NCBI GenBank assembly: GCA_963791295.1
Contig: CAWBRY010000005.1
Span: 248,001-312,000 of the forward strand
Reading direction: 5' to 3'
From: CAWBRY01 sp963791295
GTDB lineage: Bacteria > Bacteroidota > Bacteroidia > Chitinophagales > Chitinophagaceae
DNA length: 64,000 nt
Part shown: positions 29,230 to 37,053 of the stretch, in pieces
How positions within the stretch are numbered: the stretch's first letter is position 1
Layout of the letters: every line of letters starts with the position of its first letter
Notes under the pieces: model-generated
Told to the model about the DNA's origin: nothing
Seen by the model: the letters and a program-made list of their open reading frames with translations, nothing else
Database searches by the model: none
Translations under genes and position numbers: made by a program

Positions 29230-30624
29230 CTACGTTCGCCCCTTCTTCCGATTGAAATAAAAATACAACGGCACGCCTGTCAACATTAGCACCAGTCCGA
29301 TCGCAGCTTCTCTCGGCCTTGCATAGACGGTATTGATTATAAGCGCAACGCTGAATAAAACGACAATAGCAGGAACAACAGGATAGCCCCATACTTTATA
29401 GGGACGCGGCGCATCCGGCATTCGCCTTCTTAAAATAAATACACCTAACGTAGTTGCTCCGTAATAAATAAAGACAGCGAAGATGACCATATCTGTAAGC
29501 TGATCAAAGGTTCCGGAGAGAACCAGGATGCAGGCCCAAACCCCCTGAAAGATCAATGAGTTTGCCGGTACCTTCGCATGGTTGATCCTTGCCGCCTTTT
29601 CAAAAAATAGACCTTCTTTTGCCATCGCGTAATAAACCCTGCCTGTCGTTAATATGGTCGCATTCGTGGCGCCCAACGTAGTGAGGCAAATGAGAAGGGA
29701 AATAAACAGAACTCCATAACTGCCCCAAAAGACCCTCACTGCCTCTACCGCGGCTATCTGGTTTCCTGATTTATAAATATTCTCCAGTGCTTCAGGAGAC
29801 AGCAACGATAAGTAAGTACCGTTGGCCAGGAGGTAGGCTACAATGATTGTAAATACGCCAATCACAATTCCCCTGGGTATATTTCGATTCGCATTTTTTA
29901 TTTCGCCGCCTACATAACCAACCGCTGCCCATCCCTGGTAAGCCCAGAAAGCAGCGAGCATAGCTGTGAAAATACTGCTGAAACCAACGGAAGATGAATC
30001 CGTTGTTTTCAATTCAGCTGCGCGTGTGAAGTTGGCATGACTACTCGTTAATCCAAATGCTACGATGATAAAGATTCCTGTGAATACCATCAACAGAATG
30101 GTCATATTTATACCAGCCCCGGTTTTAATACCGCGGGTATTAATCCACGTAAGGATGATGATCAGAATGATCGCAGTAAGCTTGACATTAAAATCTGCGA
30201 AGGGATAAAATACTCCGCCGATGCTGAAATCGCTCCATGAACTTAGTACGGGAGGCAGATGAACGATGCTGTGCAATGATTCAGAAAATATAAACGAAAG
30301 GGCCGAGATGGCTGCTGTTTGAATGACCGTAAACAATGACCAGCCGAAGATGAAAGCAAAGAACTTGTTATATATTTTTTTGTAATAAACGTATTCGCCA
30401 CCGGTATCTGCCAACAACCCGGCAACTTCTGCATTACTTAATGCTCCGAATAAAGTAATTATTCCGCCCAACACCCAACAGATCAGCACCCAGCCCGGCG
30501 AGTGTAACGCATCCATCATCGGCGCTACTTTCTTGTACACACCCGATCCAATAATATTTCCGATGACGACGACTACAACCAGTTTTAACCCCAGGGAACG
30601 ATTGAGTTCGTTAGGTGCACTCAT
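29230..30624 (-). CDS. APC superfamily amino acid permease
   Basis: A 464-residue transporter with 12 predicted membrane segments. The first contains the family's substrate-site loop GNIIGSGVYKKVAPM (residues about 18-32), and ANAEVAGLLADTGGEYVYYKKIY-like sequence (SNAEVAGLLADTGGEY) follows in segment 2. It resembles the LAT/YfnA-type exchangers or symporters. The substrate is not determinable. Last gene of a minus-strand run with ATP-grasp, LysE and DinB genes (18-base gap). Confidence 0.9.
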   Translation of the reverse strand: MSAPNELNRSLGLKLVVVVVIGNIIGSGVYKKVAPMMDALHSPGWVLICWVLGGIITLFGALSNAEVAGLLADTGGEYVYYKKIYNKFFAFIFGWSLFTVIQTAAISALSFIFSESLHSIVHLPPVLSSWSDFSIGGVFYPFADFNVKLTAIILIIILTWINTRGIKTGAGINMTILLMVFTGIFIIVAFGLTSSHANFTRAAELKTTDSSSVGFSSIFTAMLAAFWAYQGWAAVGYVGGEIKNANRNIPRGIVIGVFTIIVAYLLANGTYLSLLSPEALENIYKSGNQIAAVEAVRVFWGSYGVLFISLLICLTTLGATNATILTTGRVYYAMAKEGLFFEKAARINHAKVPANSLIFQGVWACILVLSGTFDQLTDMVIFAVFIYYGATTLGVFILRRRMPDAPRPYKVWGYPVVPAIVVLFSVALIINTVYARPREAAIGLVLMLTGVPLYFYFNRKKGRT

Positions 30625-30642
30625 GATTTTACCGTTGAGAAA

Positions 30643-31146
30643 TTATCGTTCGTCGGCGCTGGGACCATACATTCCCGGCACCGCAACATTCAATAAACGA
30701 AGATAGACTGACAACTGTCCGCGATGGTGGTAGATATGACTAAATCCCCATGAACGAATGGCAACTTTTTTCTTCATTTCAAAAAATATGTGATCGCCTC
30801 TACGGACGATCCACTTCTTATCCATCGACTCATCATCGGTGTCCTCGAGGTCGGCGATGGCCTGGTCCAAATTGGTCTGCATGATTTCCAATAGTTCTGC
30901 ATGGGACCGGGCTATTCGCGGATTGTGAGGATGTTTTAGAAAATCATATTCATCCGCTTTCACGATATCGGATATCCAATGTGGTATTTCAGCAACATGA
31001 GTAGCCAGTCGTCCAATGACCATCGATTTCTCATGCGGCTTCCATTGAGGATTGTCAAGCGGCACGCGTTCCAACATTTTTTTTGTCGCCGACGCTTCCG
31101 ATTTTAATTCTCCGATAAAAGAATCTTTCAAAGCCATTTCGATCAT
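30643..31146 (-). CDS. DinB family putative metal-dependent hydrolase/transferase
   Basis: A 167-residue four-helix-bundle protein of the DinB/YfiT type. The three-His metal site is visible: a His in LATHVAEIPHW (about residue 50) and HxxxH in SHIYHHRGQLSVYLR (about 135-149). The family includes bacillithiol S-transferases and maleylpyruvate isomerases; no specific reaction can be assigned. A second ATG nine bases in (31137) is equally possible as the start. It lies 17 bases after the LysE gene. Confidence 0.88.
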   Translation of the reverse strand: MIEMALKDSFIGELKSEASATKKMLERVPLDNPQWKPHEKSMVIGRLATHVAEIPHWISDIVKADEYDFLKHPHNPRIARSHAELLEIMQTNLDQAIADLEDTDDESMDKKWIVRRGDHIFFEMKKKVAIRSWGFSHIYHHRGQLSVYLRLLNVAVPGMYGPSADER

Positions 31147-31163
31147 TTAAACATTTATAATAG

Positions 31164-31898
31164 TTATTCGCTGCGATGAGACATTTTATCCAACCCCTCT
31201 TCAAATCTTCCGATCTGTTCTTCTATTTTATGGGTCACTTCTTCAGGATGCTCGATCCTATGGAGGGCATCCTTCTTCCGGAGCATTTGCCATATCTGGA
31301 TTAGTGCCGTCAATGTAAAAATACCTCCAATCACCCAATTGAGAATGTTTTGATTCTTACTGATGGCATTGGCTATCAAAAAGCCTCCAAAAATAAAAAC
31401 ACAGTTCCCAATAAAAGTGCCAATGCCGATGCCCAGTATATACATATTATAATGGTCTTCTCTTGGCAACAATACCTTTTTGGTAAATAAGACAGTACTC
31501 CAGCCAAACCAGAAGGGGATTTGTATCGGACTCAGGGCGCACATCGTGACGCCCAGCAAGAATTTCGGCATGGGGCTGCTCAATACGATGTTTTTTTGAG
31601 TCCCCGGATGAAGGGCGGCATAAAAACTAGATGCAGCCAATGCCAATACGATCAGCAGGGTAAGCCATTCCAATATTTTAATCAGCCTGTCCTGCCTTCG
31701 TATCCAGTCCATGGCAATCAATGATATGCGGACGTATATCATTTCCACCAGCAAAGAACCTAATGAAAAAAAGATCGCGCTTCGAATTCCGTCAGACACC
31801 GCTATTTGCATGGCTGCTACATTCAATGTTCCCAGGGGAAGAGACCCCAGGAAACTCACCAGCATTCCCGTAAAAAAAATCTTTAATAGTGGATGCAT
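31164..31898 (-). CDS. LysE family exporter
   Basis: A 244-residue inner-membrane protein with six hydrophobic segments. The N-terminal signature FLGSLPLGTLNVAAMQIAVSDGIR (about residues 15-38) corresponds to the LysE/RhtB family P-G-P/x-N loop. The C-terminal 40 residues are charged and cytosolic (MLRKKDALHRIEHPEEV). These proteins export amino acids or related metabolites. It is placed 8 bases after the ATP-grasp gene, suggesting translational coupling. Confidence 0.85.
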   Translation of the reverse strand: MHPLLKIFFTGMLVSFLGSLPLGTLNVAAMQIAVSDGIRSAIFFSLGSLLVEMIYVRISLIAMDWIRRQDRLIKILEWLTLLIVLALAASSFYAALHPGTQKNIVLSSPMPKFLLGVTMCALSPIQIPFWFGWSTVLFTKKVLLPREDHYNMYILGIGIGTFIGNCVFIFGGFLIANAISKNQNILNWVIGGIFTLTALIQIWQMLRKKDALHRIEHPEEVTHKIEEQIGRFEEGLDKMSHRSE

Positions 31899-31906
31899 AT
31901 TATTAA

Positions 31907-32950
31907 CTAGTCATACTTCTCCAACATCTTAAAGTGCCGGTTGGCGGTGCGCAGGCAATTCCATCCTTTTCTTAATGACCAATAAGGAGTGCCATTCCGA
32001 TGGTTGTAGCGGCTTATCCTAAATAAAACTTTCCAATGCTGCAAGATGACACCATATGCTTTCCACAAACTCATCCGGCAATCATAAATGTGATTGGGTT
32101 CGGCACCTGATCCGTTAAATTCAAGGATCAAAAAATTCTTTCCTTTTTTTAGATCTTCAACCGAAGTGGTCTTAATATCATAACGACCATAATAAAATTT
32201 ATTTGTATAGTGACTCAGTTCATCGAATACTTTTACCAGGTCATCATCGATTTCTTTGTATAAGTTCGTAAAATGAGCACCCCGGTTATGGTTGCCAGCG
32301 TAAGAAAGATAAAAAAGCTCATCTTCGGGAATGATCCGATCAAAGCGATGACCATGCCGATGCTGCATTTCTTCCATCCTGAATTTCGCCCGTGGATGCT
32401 TTTCGATCAATTCTTTGAGAGTAAGCATCCCATCCCCTTTCACATGAAGTAGTTCTTTATGTATAAAACCGCTGACAGTTCCTTTTTGCTCAGCCGGATG
32501 ACGATAGTAAAATACGCTCACTTCAACCGGAAGTTCGACGAGGTCCTGAACAATATACTCGACAGGTATTCTTTCATGATATTTCATGAGCTGTTCCTCA
32601 TTCTCGATCTTTCGGAATAGGATACCTTTCATGCCAACGTCCGGTTTGACGACGAATGGAAACTTGAAACCGGCCTCATCGATCTTCTTCCGGACGTCCT
32701 CATATGGCCAATCGTGCATGATGTATATAGTTCGCGGGACCAGGTGCGGAGGCAACTGGTCATACATTTCTTTCTTACCCTCTCCATGAAAACCGCCAAA
32801 TTTGATAGTTGGATTGGAGGAGCTGAAAAACCAAAGTGAGCGGCTACGAAGGCAATACCAAAACCAGGTAAGGCCGATAGGAGAATATAGGACATAGAAA
32901 TTCCACAATTCCCAGTGGGTCAGTTTCTTAAAAAAATTTTTGATCCACAT
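31907..32950 (-). CDS. ATP-grasp domain protein, substrate unknown
   Basis: A 347-residue protein with ATP-grasp features. FPFVVKPDVGMKGI (about residues 95-108) is the adenine/phosphate-binding lysine strand, YIVQDLVELPVEVSVFYYR (about 133-151) gives the linker Glu and the hydrophobic strand, and FLILEFNGSGAEPNHIYD (about 275-292) matches the metal-binding E-x-N of the family. The N-terminal 50 residues are unusual: an amphipathic start, then Trp/Tyr-rich hydrophobic sequence (WNFYVLYSPIGLTWFWYCL) that could be membrane-associated. Related to D-Ala-D-Ala ligase/CphA-like ATP-grasps, but no substrate is evident. First gene of the run ATP-grasp-LysE-DinB-APC. Confidence 0.78.
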   Translation of the reverse strand: MWIKNFFKKLTHWELWNFYVLYSPIGLTWFWYCLRSRSLWFFSSSNPTIKFGGFHGEGKKEMYDQLPPHLVPRTIYIMHDWPYEDVRKKIDEAGFKFPFVVKPDVGMKGILFRKIENEEQLMKYHERIPVEYIVQDLVELPVEVSVFYYRHPAEQKGTVSGFIHKELLHVKGDGMLTLKELIEKHPRAKFRMEEMQHRHGHRFDRIIPEDELFYLSYAGNHNRGAHFTNLYKEIDDDLVKVFDELSHYTNKFYYGRYDIKTTSVEDLKKGKNFLILEFNGSGAEPNHIYDCRMSLWKAYGVILQHWKVLFRISRYNHRNGTPYWSLRKGWNCLRTANRHFKMLEKYD

Positions 32951-32960
32951 AACGCGCGGG

Positions 32961-32968
32961 CAAAATTA
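32961..32968 (-). promoter_or_regulatory. candidate -7 element for the ATP-grasp operon
   Basis: On the minus strand this reads TAATTTTG, an exact TAnnTTTG match ten bases before the ATP-grasp start. A T-rich run lies at the -33 distance but no TTTG. The leader would be only a few bases long. Weak. Confidence 0.25.
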
Positions 32969-33036
32969 ATTCTCTCTGCAATTTAAAAACTAATTATTTG
33001 ATAATATTGCAATGGCTTTCATATAAACCAACTATA

Positions 33037-33561
33037 ATGATACGGTATTTTGCATCAGCCCTTACTTTCCTAATTCTGATTGGTCCGGGAAATCTTATTG
33101 CAGCCCCTTCCACTATTGAACCAGCGCCGATGAATCAACGAGCTGTTGAAAATCCTGTGCCGGCCAAGGTATTACCTGGTTCAATCATTCATTGGCGTGC
33201 CAGGGATATAAGAAAGATCACAGGTAAGAGACTCTCATTAAAGGAAAGGATCTCGTTGTGGTTCCTTCGCAAACAGCTGAGAAAATCGCATGAGCGAGAG
33301 GGTAAGCCTGAAACCAGGGACAACTCCAGAACTGCAGTAACGCTCGGTTGGCTTGCTTTGATCAGCCTTCTTATACCTTTTGCCGGCATAGCTACCATAC
33401 CATTGGCCATTATAGCCATTTCTATTGGATCGAGGGCCAAAAGAAGAGATCCTAATGACCGAATGGCCCGAAGAGCGATTACCTTGGGAATAATTTCACT
33501 GGTGCTTTTCGCAGTATTCCTGGGCCTCACTATTGCATTCATCGCCGCCTGGGCCGGCTGA
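33037..33561 (+). CDS. exported DUF4190-like small membrane protein
   Basis: A 174-residue protein, started at the ATG giving MIRYFASALTFLILIGPGN, a clean signal peptide; a TTG 39 bases upstream in frame is unlikely. A basic linker (about 55-105) precedes two Gly/Ala/Ile-rich membrane segments (about 108-135 and 147-172) separated by AKRRDPNDRMARRA, the pattern of DUF4190-type proteins. Function unknown. It is 22 bases upstream of the CCG Fe-S gene and may share its transcript. Confidence 0.65.
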   Translation: MIRYFASALTFLILIGPGNLIAAPSTIEPAPMNQRAVENPVPAKVLPGSIIHWRARDIRKITGKRLSLKERISLWFLRKQLRKSHEREGKPETRDNSRTAVTLGWLALISLLIPFAGIATIPLAIIAISIGSRAKRRDPNDRMARRAITLGIISLVLFAVFLGLTIAFIAAWAG

Positions 33562-33583
33562 CCAAAAACTAAATTAAACTCTC

Positions 33584-34366
33584 ATGCAGGTTGTAACCGC
33601 AGCTGAATTATTTGCCAGAGGTGAAACACCTGGTTTATTATTCTGGGTAGGCTGTGCCGGTAGTTACGATCAACGCGCTCAAAGGATAACCCGGGCATTT
33701 GCGACGATATTAAATAAAGTAGGAATCAGTTTCGCGATCCTCGGAAAAGAAGAAATGTGCAATGGCGATCCTGCACGCCGGGCCGGCAATGAATTCATGT
33801 TCCAGATGATGGCATACCAGAATATTCAAACGCTTAATAATTATGGTATAAAAAAAATAGTGACCGCCTGCCCGCATTGTTTTAATATTTTGAAAAATGA
33901 ATATTCGGAATTGGGCGGACAATACGAAGTGATCCACCATGCTGTATTTATTCAGCAACTGATCGATGAGGGAAAGATCAGGATGAAGGAGCAGGGTGAA
34001 TTTAAAGGCAAGCGAATCACCTACCATGACAGTTGCTACCTGGGCCGTGCAAACAATATTTATGAGGCTCCCCGGAAAGTGCTGGAGGTGTTGGATGCCG
34101 AACTGGTGGAAATGAAGCGATGTCGCAGCAATGGCCTTTGCTGCGGAGCCGGCGGGGCTCAGATGTTTAAAGAGGAAGAGAAAGGTTCCACCCGCGTCAA
34201 CTTTGAGCGGACAAGGGAGGCGATCGCTACGGGTGCAGATATTATTGCTGCTGCCTGTCCCTTTTGCAACACCATGTTGACCGATGGAGTGAAAAATTCG
34301 GAAAAGGAAGATCAGGTCAAAGTGATGGACATAGCCGAATTAATTGCAGCCAGCCTCGAAGATTAG
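33584..34366 (+). CDS. CCG-domain Fe-S protein (HdrB/GlpC/LutA-like)
   Basis: A 260-residue cytosolic protein with two cysteine-rich CCG domains that bind a non-cubane or [4Fe-4S] cluster in HdrB-type enzymes. Copy one: GCAGS (about residue 24), EEMCNGDPARR (about 64) and TACPHC (about 95). Copy two: HDSC (about 150), GLCCGAGGAQMF (about 186-197) and AACPFC (about 226). The first CCG is altered to MCNG, which I recall as common in this Bacteroidota subfamily. The likely partner is the membrane Fe-S protein at 27905. It is followed 45 bases later by the 34412 gene. Confidence 0.87.
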   Translation: MQVVTAAELFARGETPGLLFWVGCAGSYDQRAQRITRAFATILNKVGISFAILGKEEMCNGDPARRAGNEFMFQMMAYQNIQTLNNYGIKKIVTACPHCFNILKNEYSELGGQYEVIHHAVFIQQLIDEGKIRMKEQGEFKGKRITYHDSCYLGRANNIYEAPRKVLEVLDAELVEMKRCRSNGLCCGAGGAQMFKEEEKGSTRVNFERTREAIATGADIIAAACPFCNTMLTDGVKNSEKEDQVKVMDIAELIAASLED

Positions 34367-34411
34367 GGCCGATCCTCATGCCCGCTAAAAATTCTGCCGT
34401 AAATTCACCGT

Positions 34412-34921
34412 ATGAAATGGAATTATAAAGATTCGCTGGACAAAGATTTTTCTCCCGACTCAACAGTCTGGATATACCAGGCCAGCCGACCATTCACTGC
34501 TTCGGAAAAGCCCGAGATAGAAAATTTGTTACAGGAATTTCTTTCGCAATGGAAAAGTCATGGTACTCCAGTCAAAGGAGCTGCTTATTTTTTCTTTGAT
34601 CAGTTTATCGTATTGATGGCAGATATGGGAGTGAGTGGATGCAGTACCGACAGTTCCATTAGACTAATAAAAAATATTGAAGAGAACTTCGACATTAATA
34701 TGTTCGACCGCACAACGCTTGCATTCGTTGTAAATGATGAACTGCATCTAATCCCTCTTACGCAAATACAACTTGCTTACGACACAGGTCTTATTAATCA
34801 GGATACTATTTATTTCAATAACCTCGTCCAGGTTAAAGGAGAATTCGAGAATAAATGGCTGCAGCCAATCAAAGACAGCTGGCTATCAATGAAGATTTCA
34901 TTCAAGGACACTGTTTCCTAA
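34412..34921 (+). CDS. conserved hypothetical protein (often mislabelled ABC transporter ATPase)
   Basis: A 169-residue soluble alpha/beta protein. I recognise it as a Bacteroidota family that databases often call 'ABC transporter ATPase', but no Walker A, signature or Walker B motif exists in it, so that name is unsupported. Notable stretches are DSTVWIYQASRPF, KGAAYFFFDQFIVLMAD, VSGCSTDSSIRLIKNIE (with the only Cys, about residue 91) and WLQPIKDSWL near the end. Function unknown. It precedes the tRNA-Gly gene by six bases. Confidence 0.72.
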   Translation: MKWNYKDSLDKDFSPDSTVWIYQASRPFTASEKPEIENLLQEFLSQWKSHGTPVKGAAYFFFDQFIVLMADMGVSGCSTDSSIRLIKNIEENFDINMFDRTTLAFVVNDELHLIPLTQIQLAYDTGLINQDTIYFNNLVQVKGEFENKWLQPIKDSWLSMKISFKDTVS

Positions 34922-34927
34922 TTCCAT

Positions 34928-35000
34928 GCGGAAGTAGCTCACCTGGTAGAGCGACAGCTTCCCAAGCTGTAGGTAGCGGGTTCGAGTCCCGTCTTCCGCT
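34928..35000 (+). tRNA. tRNA-Gly (anticodon CCC)
   Basis: A 73-base cloverleaf. The acceptor stem is GCGGAAG with CTTCCGC and discriminator T. The anticodon stem ACAGC/GCTGT encloses loop TTCCCAA, giving anticodon CCC. The T-arm is CGGGTTCGAGTCCCG. CCA is not encoded. Confidence 0.95.
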
Positions 35001-35006
35001 CACTAT

Positions 35007-35423
35007 CTATGCCCTGGCTCTTGCACCGACTCCAACAAACGCAAGAAGTAACGAAGCAATGACGGTGATATAATAGCCTGAACCCAAAATTTGAAAGAAT
35101 ACATTTAGCCCGGCGCTTCCATTTTCGCTCTTCTCTCCCATTGCAAATAATATAGAAAGGACTGCTGTCACCAGGAAAGGAAGCAATCTAAGTAGAAACC
35201 CGGATGGCTGTCCGCTCAACGACTTGATGAGAACGATCAGGGCAAAGAGGGGGATCAATAAAAACGAATAGCGGACAATCGTTTCCGTCGTTGTATCCGG
35301 ACCCGACTTGGACATGACAATGTCCCATCCACTAACCATAGCAAGGTAATCGAACCAGGGAAGAAAAAAGCCGACAATGACGGCGGCAGCCAGGATGATG
35401 CGAAAGACATAATTATTATTCAT
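35007..35423 (-). CDS. four-pass membrane protein, unknown function
   Basis: A 138-residue hydrophobic protein with four predicted membrane segments (about residues 7-24, 50-68, 78-96 and 112-134). A short loop after segment one contains GWDIVMSKSGPDTTTE, and a second soluble loop contains GEKSENGSAG. No family recognised. Its stop is six bases from the end of tRNA-Gly on the opposite strand, and it is divergent from miaB. Confidence 0.6.
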   Translation of the reverse strand: MNNNYVFRIILAAAVIVGFFLPWFDYLAMVSGWDIVMSKSGPDTTTETIVRYSFLLIPLFALIVLIKSLSGQPSGFLLRLLPFLVTAVLSILFAMGEKSENGSAGLNVFFQILGSGYYITVIASLLLAFVGVGARARA

Positions 35424-35501
35424 ACAGCAGTTAGTTTTTAGAAATGTACGAGTATTTTGACTGCGTTCAAAGAATTGAATCGCCCATGAAGCACTGACAT
35501 C

Positions 35502-35534
35502 TTGTCACCAATTCACCTCTTTTCATTATCTTTG
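35502..35534 (+). promoter_or_regulatory. candidate Bacteroidota promoter for miaB
   Basis: TTG at 35502-35504, a 22-base spacer and an exact TAnnTTTG match (TATCTTTG, 35527-35534). It lies 30 bases before the miaB start in the 140-base divergent gap. The best promoter match in the window, and probably the start of the miaB-to-yihY transcript. Confidence 0.45.
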
Positions 35535-35563
35535 TTCCCCACTTAAAGAGAACGTTCGAAAAA

Positions 35564-37033
35564 ATGATTGACTTCGTGACAGATACGGTCAAATCAGATC
35601 TTCGCCCCAACCATGATGAGAGTAGGCAGGGAGAAGCTTTTATTGCGCCAGTCGGCGATCACATTGATTATAAGAAAAGGTTTTACATAGAAAGCTATGG
35701 CTGCCAGATGAATTTTTCTGACAGTGAAATAGTGGCTTCCATTCTCAACCAGGAAGGATTTGGTCCGACAAGAAATGTAGAAGATGCTGATCTCATCCTG
35801 ATCAATACCTGCTCTATCCGTGAAAAGGCGGAACAGACTATCCGGAAGCGCCTCCATGAATTCAGGAAGCTCAAAGGTCAAAAAAGAAATATATTAATAG
35901 GTGTACTGGGATGCATGGCGGAACGGCTGAAGTCGAAATTGCTGGAAGAAGAGAAGTTGGTTGACCTTGTTGTCGGACCGGATGCTTATCGCTCTCTTCC
36001 CCGATTGGTTGTTGAAGCAGAAGGCGGACAAAAAGGAGTAAATGTGTTATTGAGCCGCGAAGAAACTTATGGCGATATTTCACCGGTAAGGATCGATAGC
36101 AATGGGGTTACGGCCTTCGTGAGCATCATGCGTGGATGTAATAACATGTGCTCATTCTGTGTGGTCCCGTTCACGCGCGGGAGAGAAAGAAGTCGTGATG
36201 TAAATAGTATCATCCGCGAATGCAGCGAATTATTTGAGCAGGGATTTAAAGAGGTCACCTTACTCGGACAAAATGTAGATAGTTATTATTTCGTGCCGGA
36301 GGCTTCAAATGATCTACCGGTCACCTTTGCCATGTTGCTGGAGCTCGTCGCCAACATATCCCCGCAATTGCGAATTCGATTTTCGACTTCTCATCCTAAG
36401 GATATTACGGACGAGGTATTGCACATAATGGCACAACATGAAAACATCTGCAAATCGATTCATCTTCCGGTGCAAAGTGGTTCAAGCAGGATATTGCAGT
36501 TGATGAATAGAACATACACGCGGGAGTGGTATATAGCCAAAGTCAAAAAGATCCGGGCTATCATTCCCGAATGCGGCATTTCATCGGATATCATCTCCGG
36601 TTTTTGCACAGAAACGGAGGAAGACCATGAGGATACCTTGAGTATCATGGAGCATAGTCACTACGACATGAGTTATATGTTCACTTACAGTGAAAGGCCG
36701 GGTACCCTCGCGCAAAAGAGATATAAAGATGATATCCCCGGCGACGTGAAGAAAAGAAGGTTGCAGGAAATTGTCAGGCTTCAGGGAAGGCTTTCAAAAG
36801 AAAGCAATCAGAAGGATATTGGAACAACATTCCAGGTATTGATTGAAGGAGATAGCAAAAAAAGTGATCAGGATTGGATGGGAAGGAATTCTCAAAATAA
36901 GGTCATTGTGTTTCCCAAAGAAGCATACGATGTAAAGAAAGGAGATTATGTGAATGTGCGAGTAATGGATTGTACGGCTGCAACACTGCTGGGAAAGCTG
37001 GTTCAAACTGATCAGAAAAATGTAACGGCTTAA
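35564..37033 (+). CDS. miaB: tRNA-2-methylthio-N6-dimethylallyladenosine synthase
   Basis: Radical-SAM methylthiotransferase that converts i6A37 to ms2i6A37 in tRNAs reading UNN codons. 489 residues. The N-terminal cluster domain (about 40-165) has cysteines in YGCQMNFSD, NTCSIRE and GCMAERL. The radical-SAM motif CNNMCSFC gives C192, C196 and C199. The C-terminal TRAM domain (about 410-480, TFQVLIEGDSKKS to VRVMDCTAATLLGKL) binds tRNA. First gene of a plus-strand run with the sigma-54 activator and lptE. Confidence 0.96.
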   Translation: MIDFVTDTVKSDLRPNHDESRQGEAFIAPVGDHIDYKKRFYIESYGCQMNFSDSEIVASILNQEGFGPTRNVEDADLILINTCSIREKAEQTIRKRLHEFRKLKGQKRNILIGVLGCMAERLKSKLLEEEKLVDLVVGPDAYRSLPRLVVEAEGGQKGVNVLLSREETYGDISPVRIDSNGVTAFVSIMRGCNNMCSFCVVPFTRGRERSRDVNSIIRECSELFEQGFKEVTLLGQNVDSYYFVPEASNDLPVTFAMLLELVANISPQLRIRFSTSHPKDITDEVLHIMAQHENICKSIHLPVQSGSSRILQLMNRTYTREWYIAKVKKIRAIIPECGISSDIISGFCTETEEDHEDTLSIMEHSHYDMSYMFTYSERPGTLAQKRYKDDIPGDVKKRRLQEIVRLQGRLSKESNQKDIGTTFQVLIEGDSKKSDQDWMGRNSQNKVIVFPKEAYDVKKGDYVNVRVMDCTAATLLGKLVQTDQKNVTA

Positions 37034-37053
37034 AATAGGTCTTTGCCAGATAT

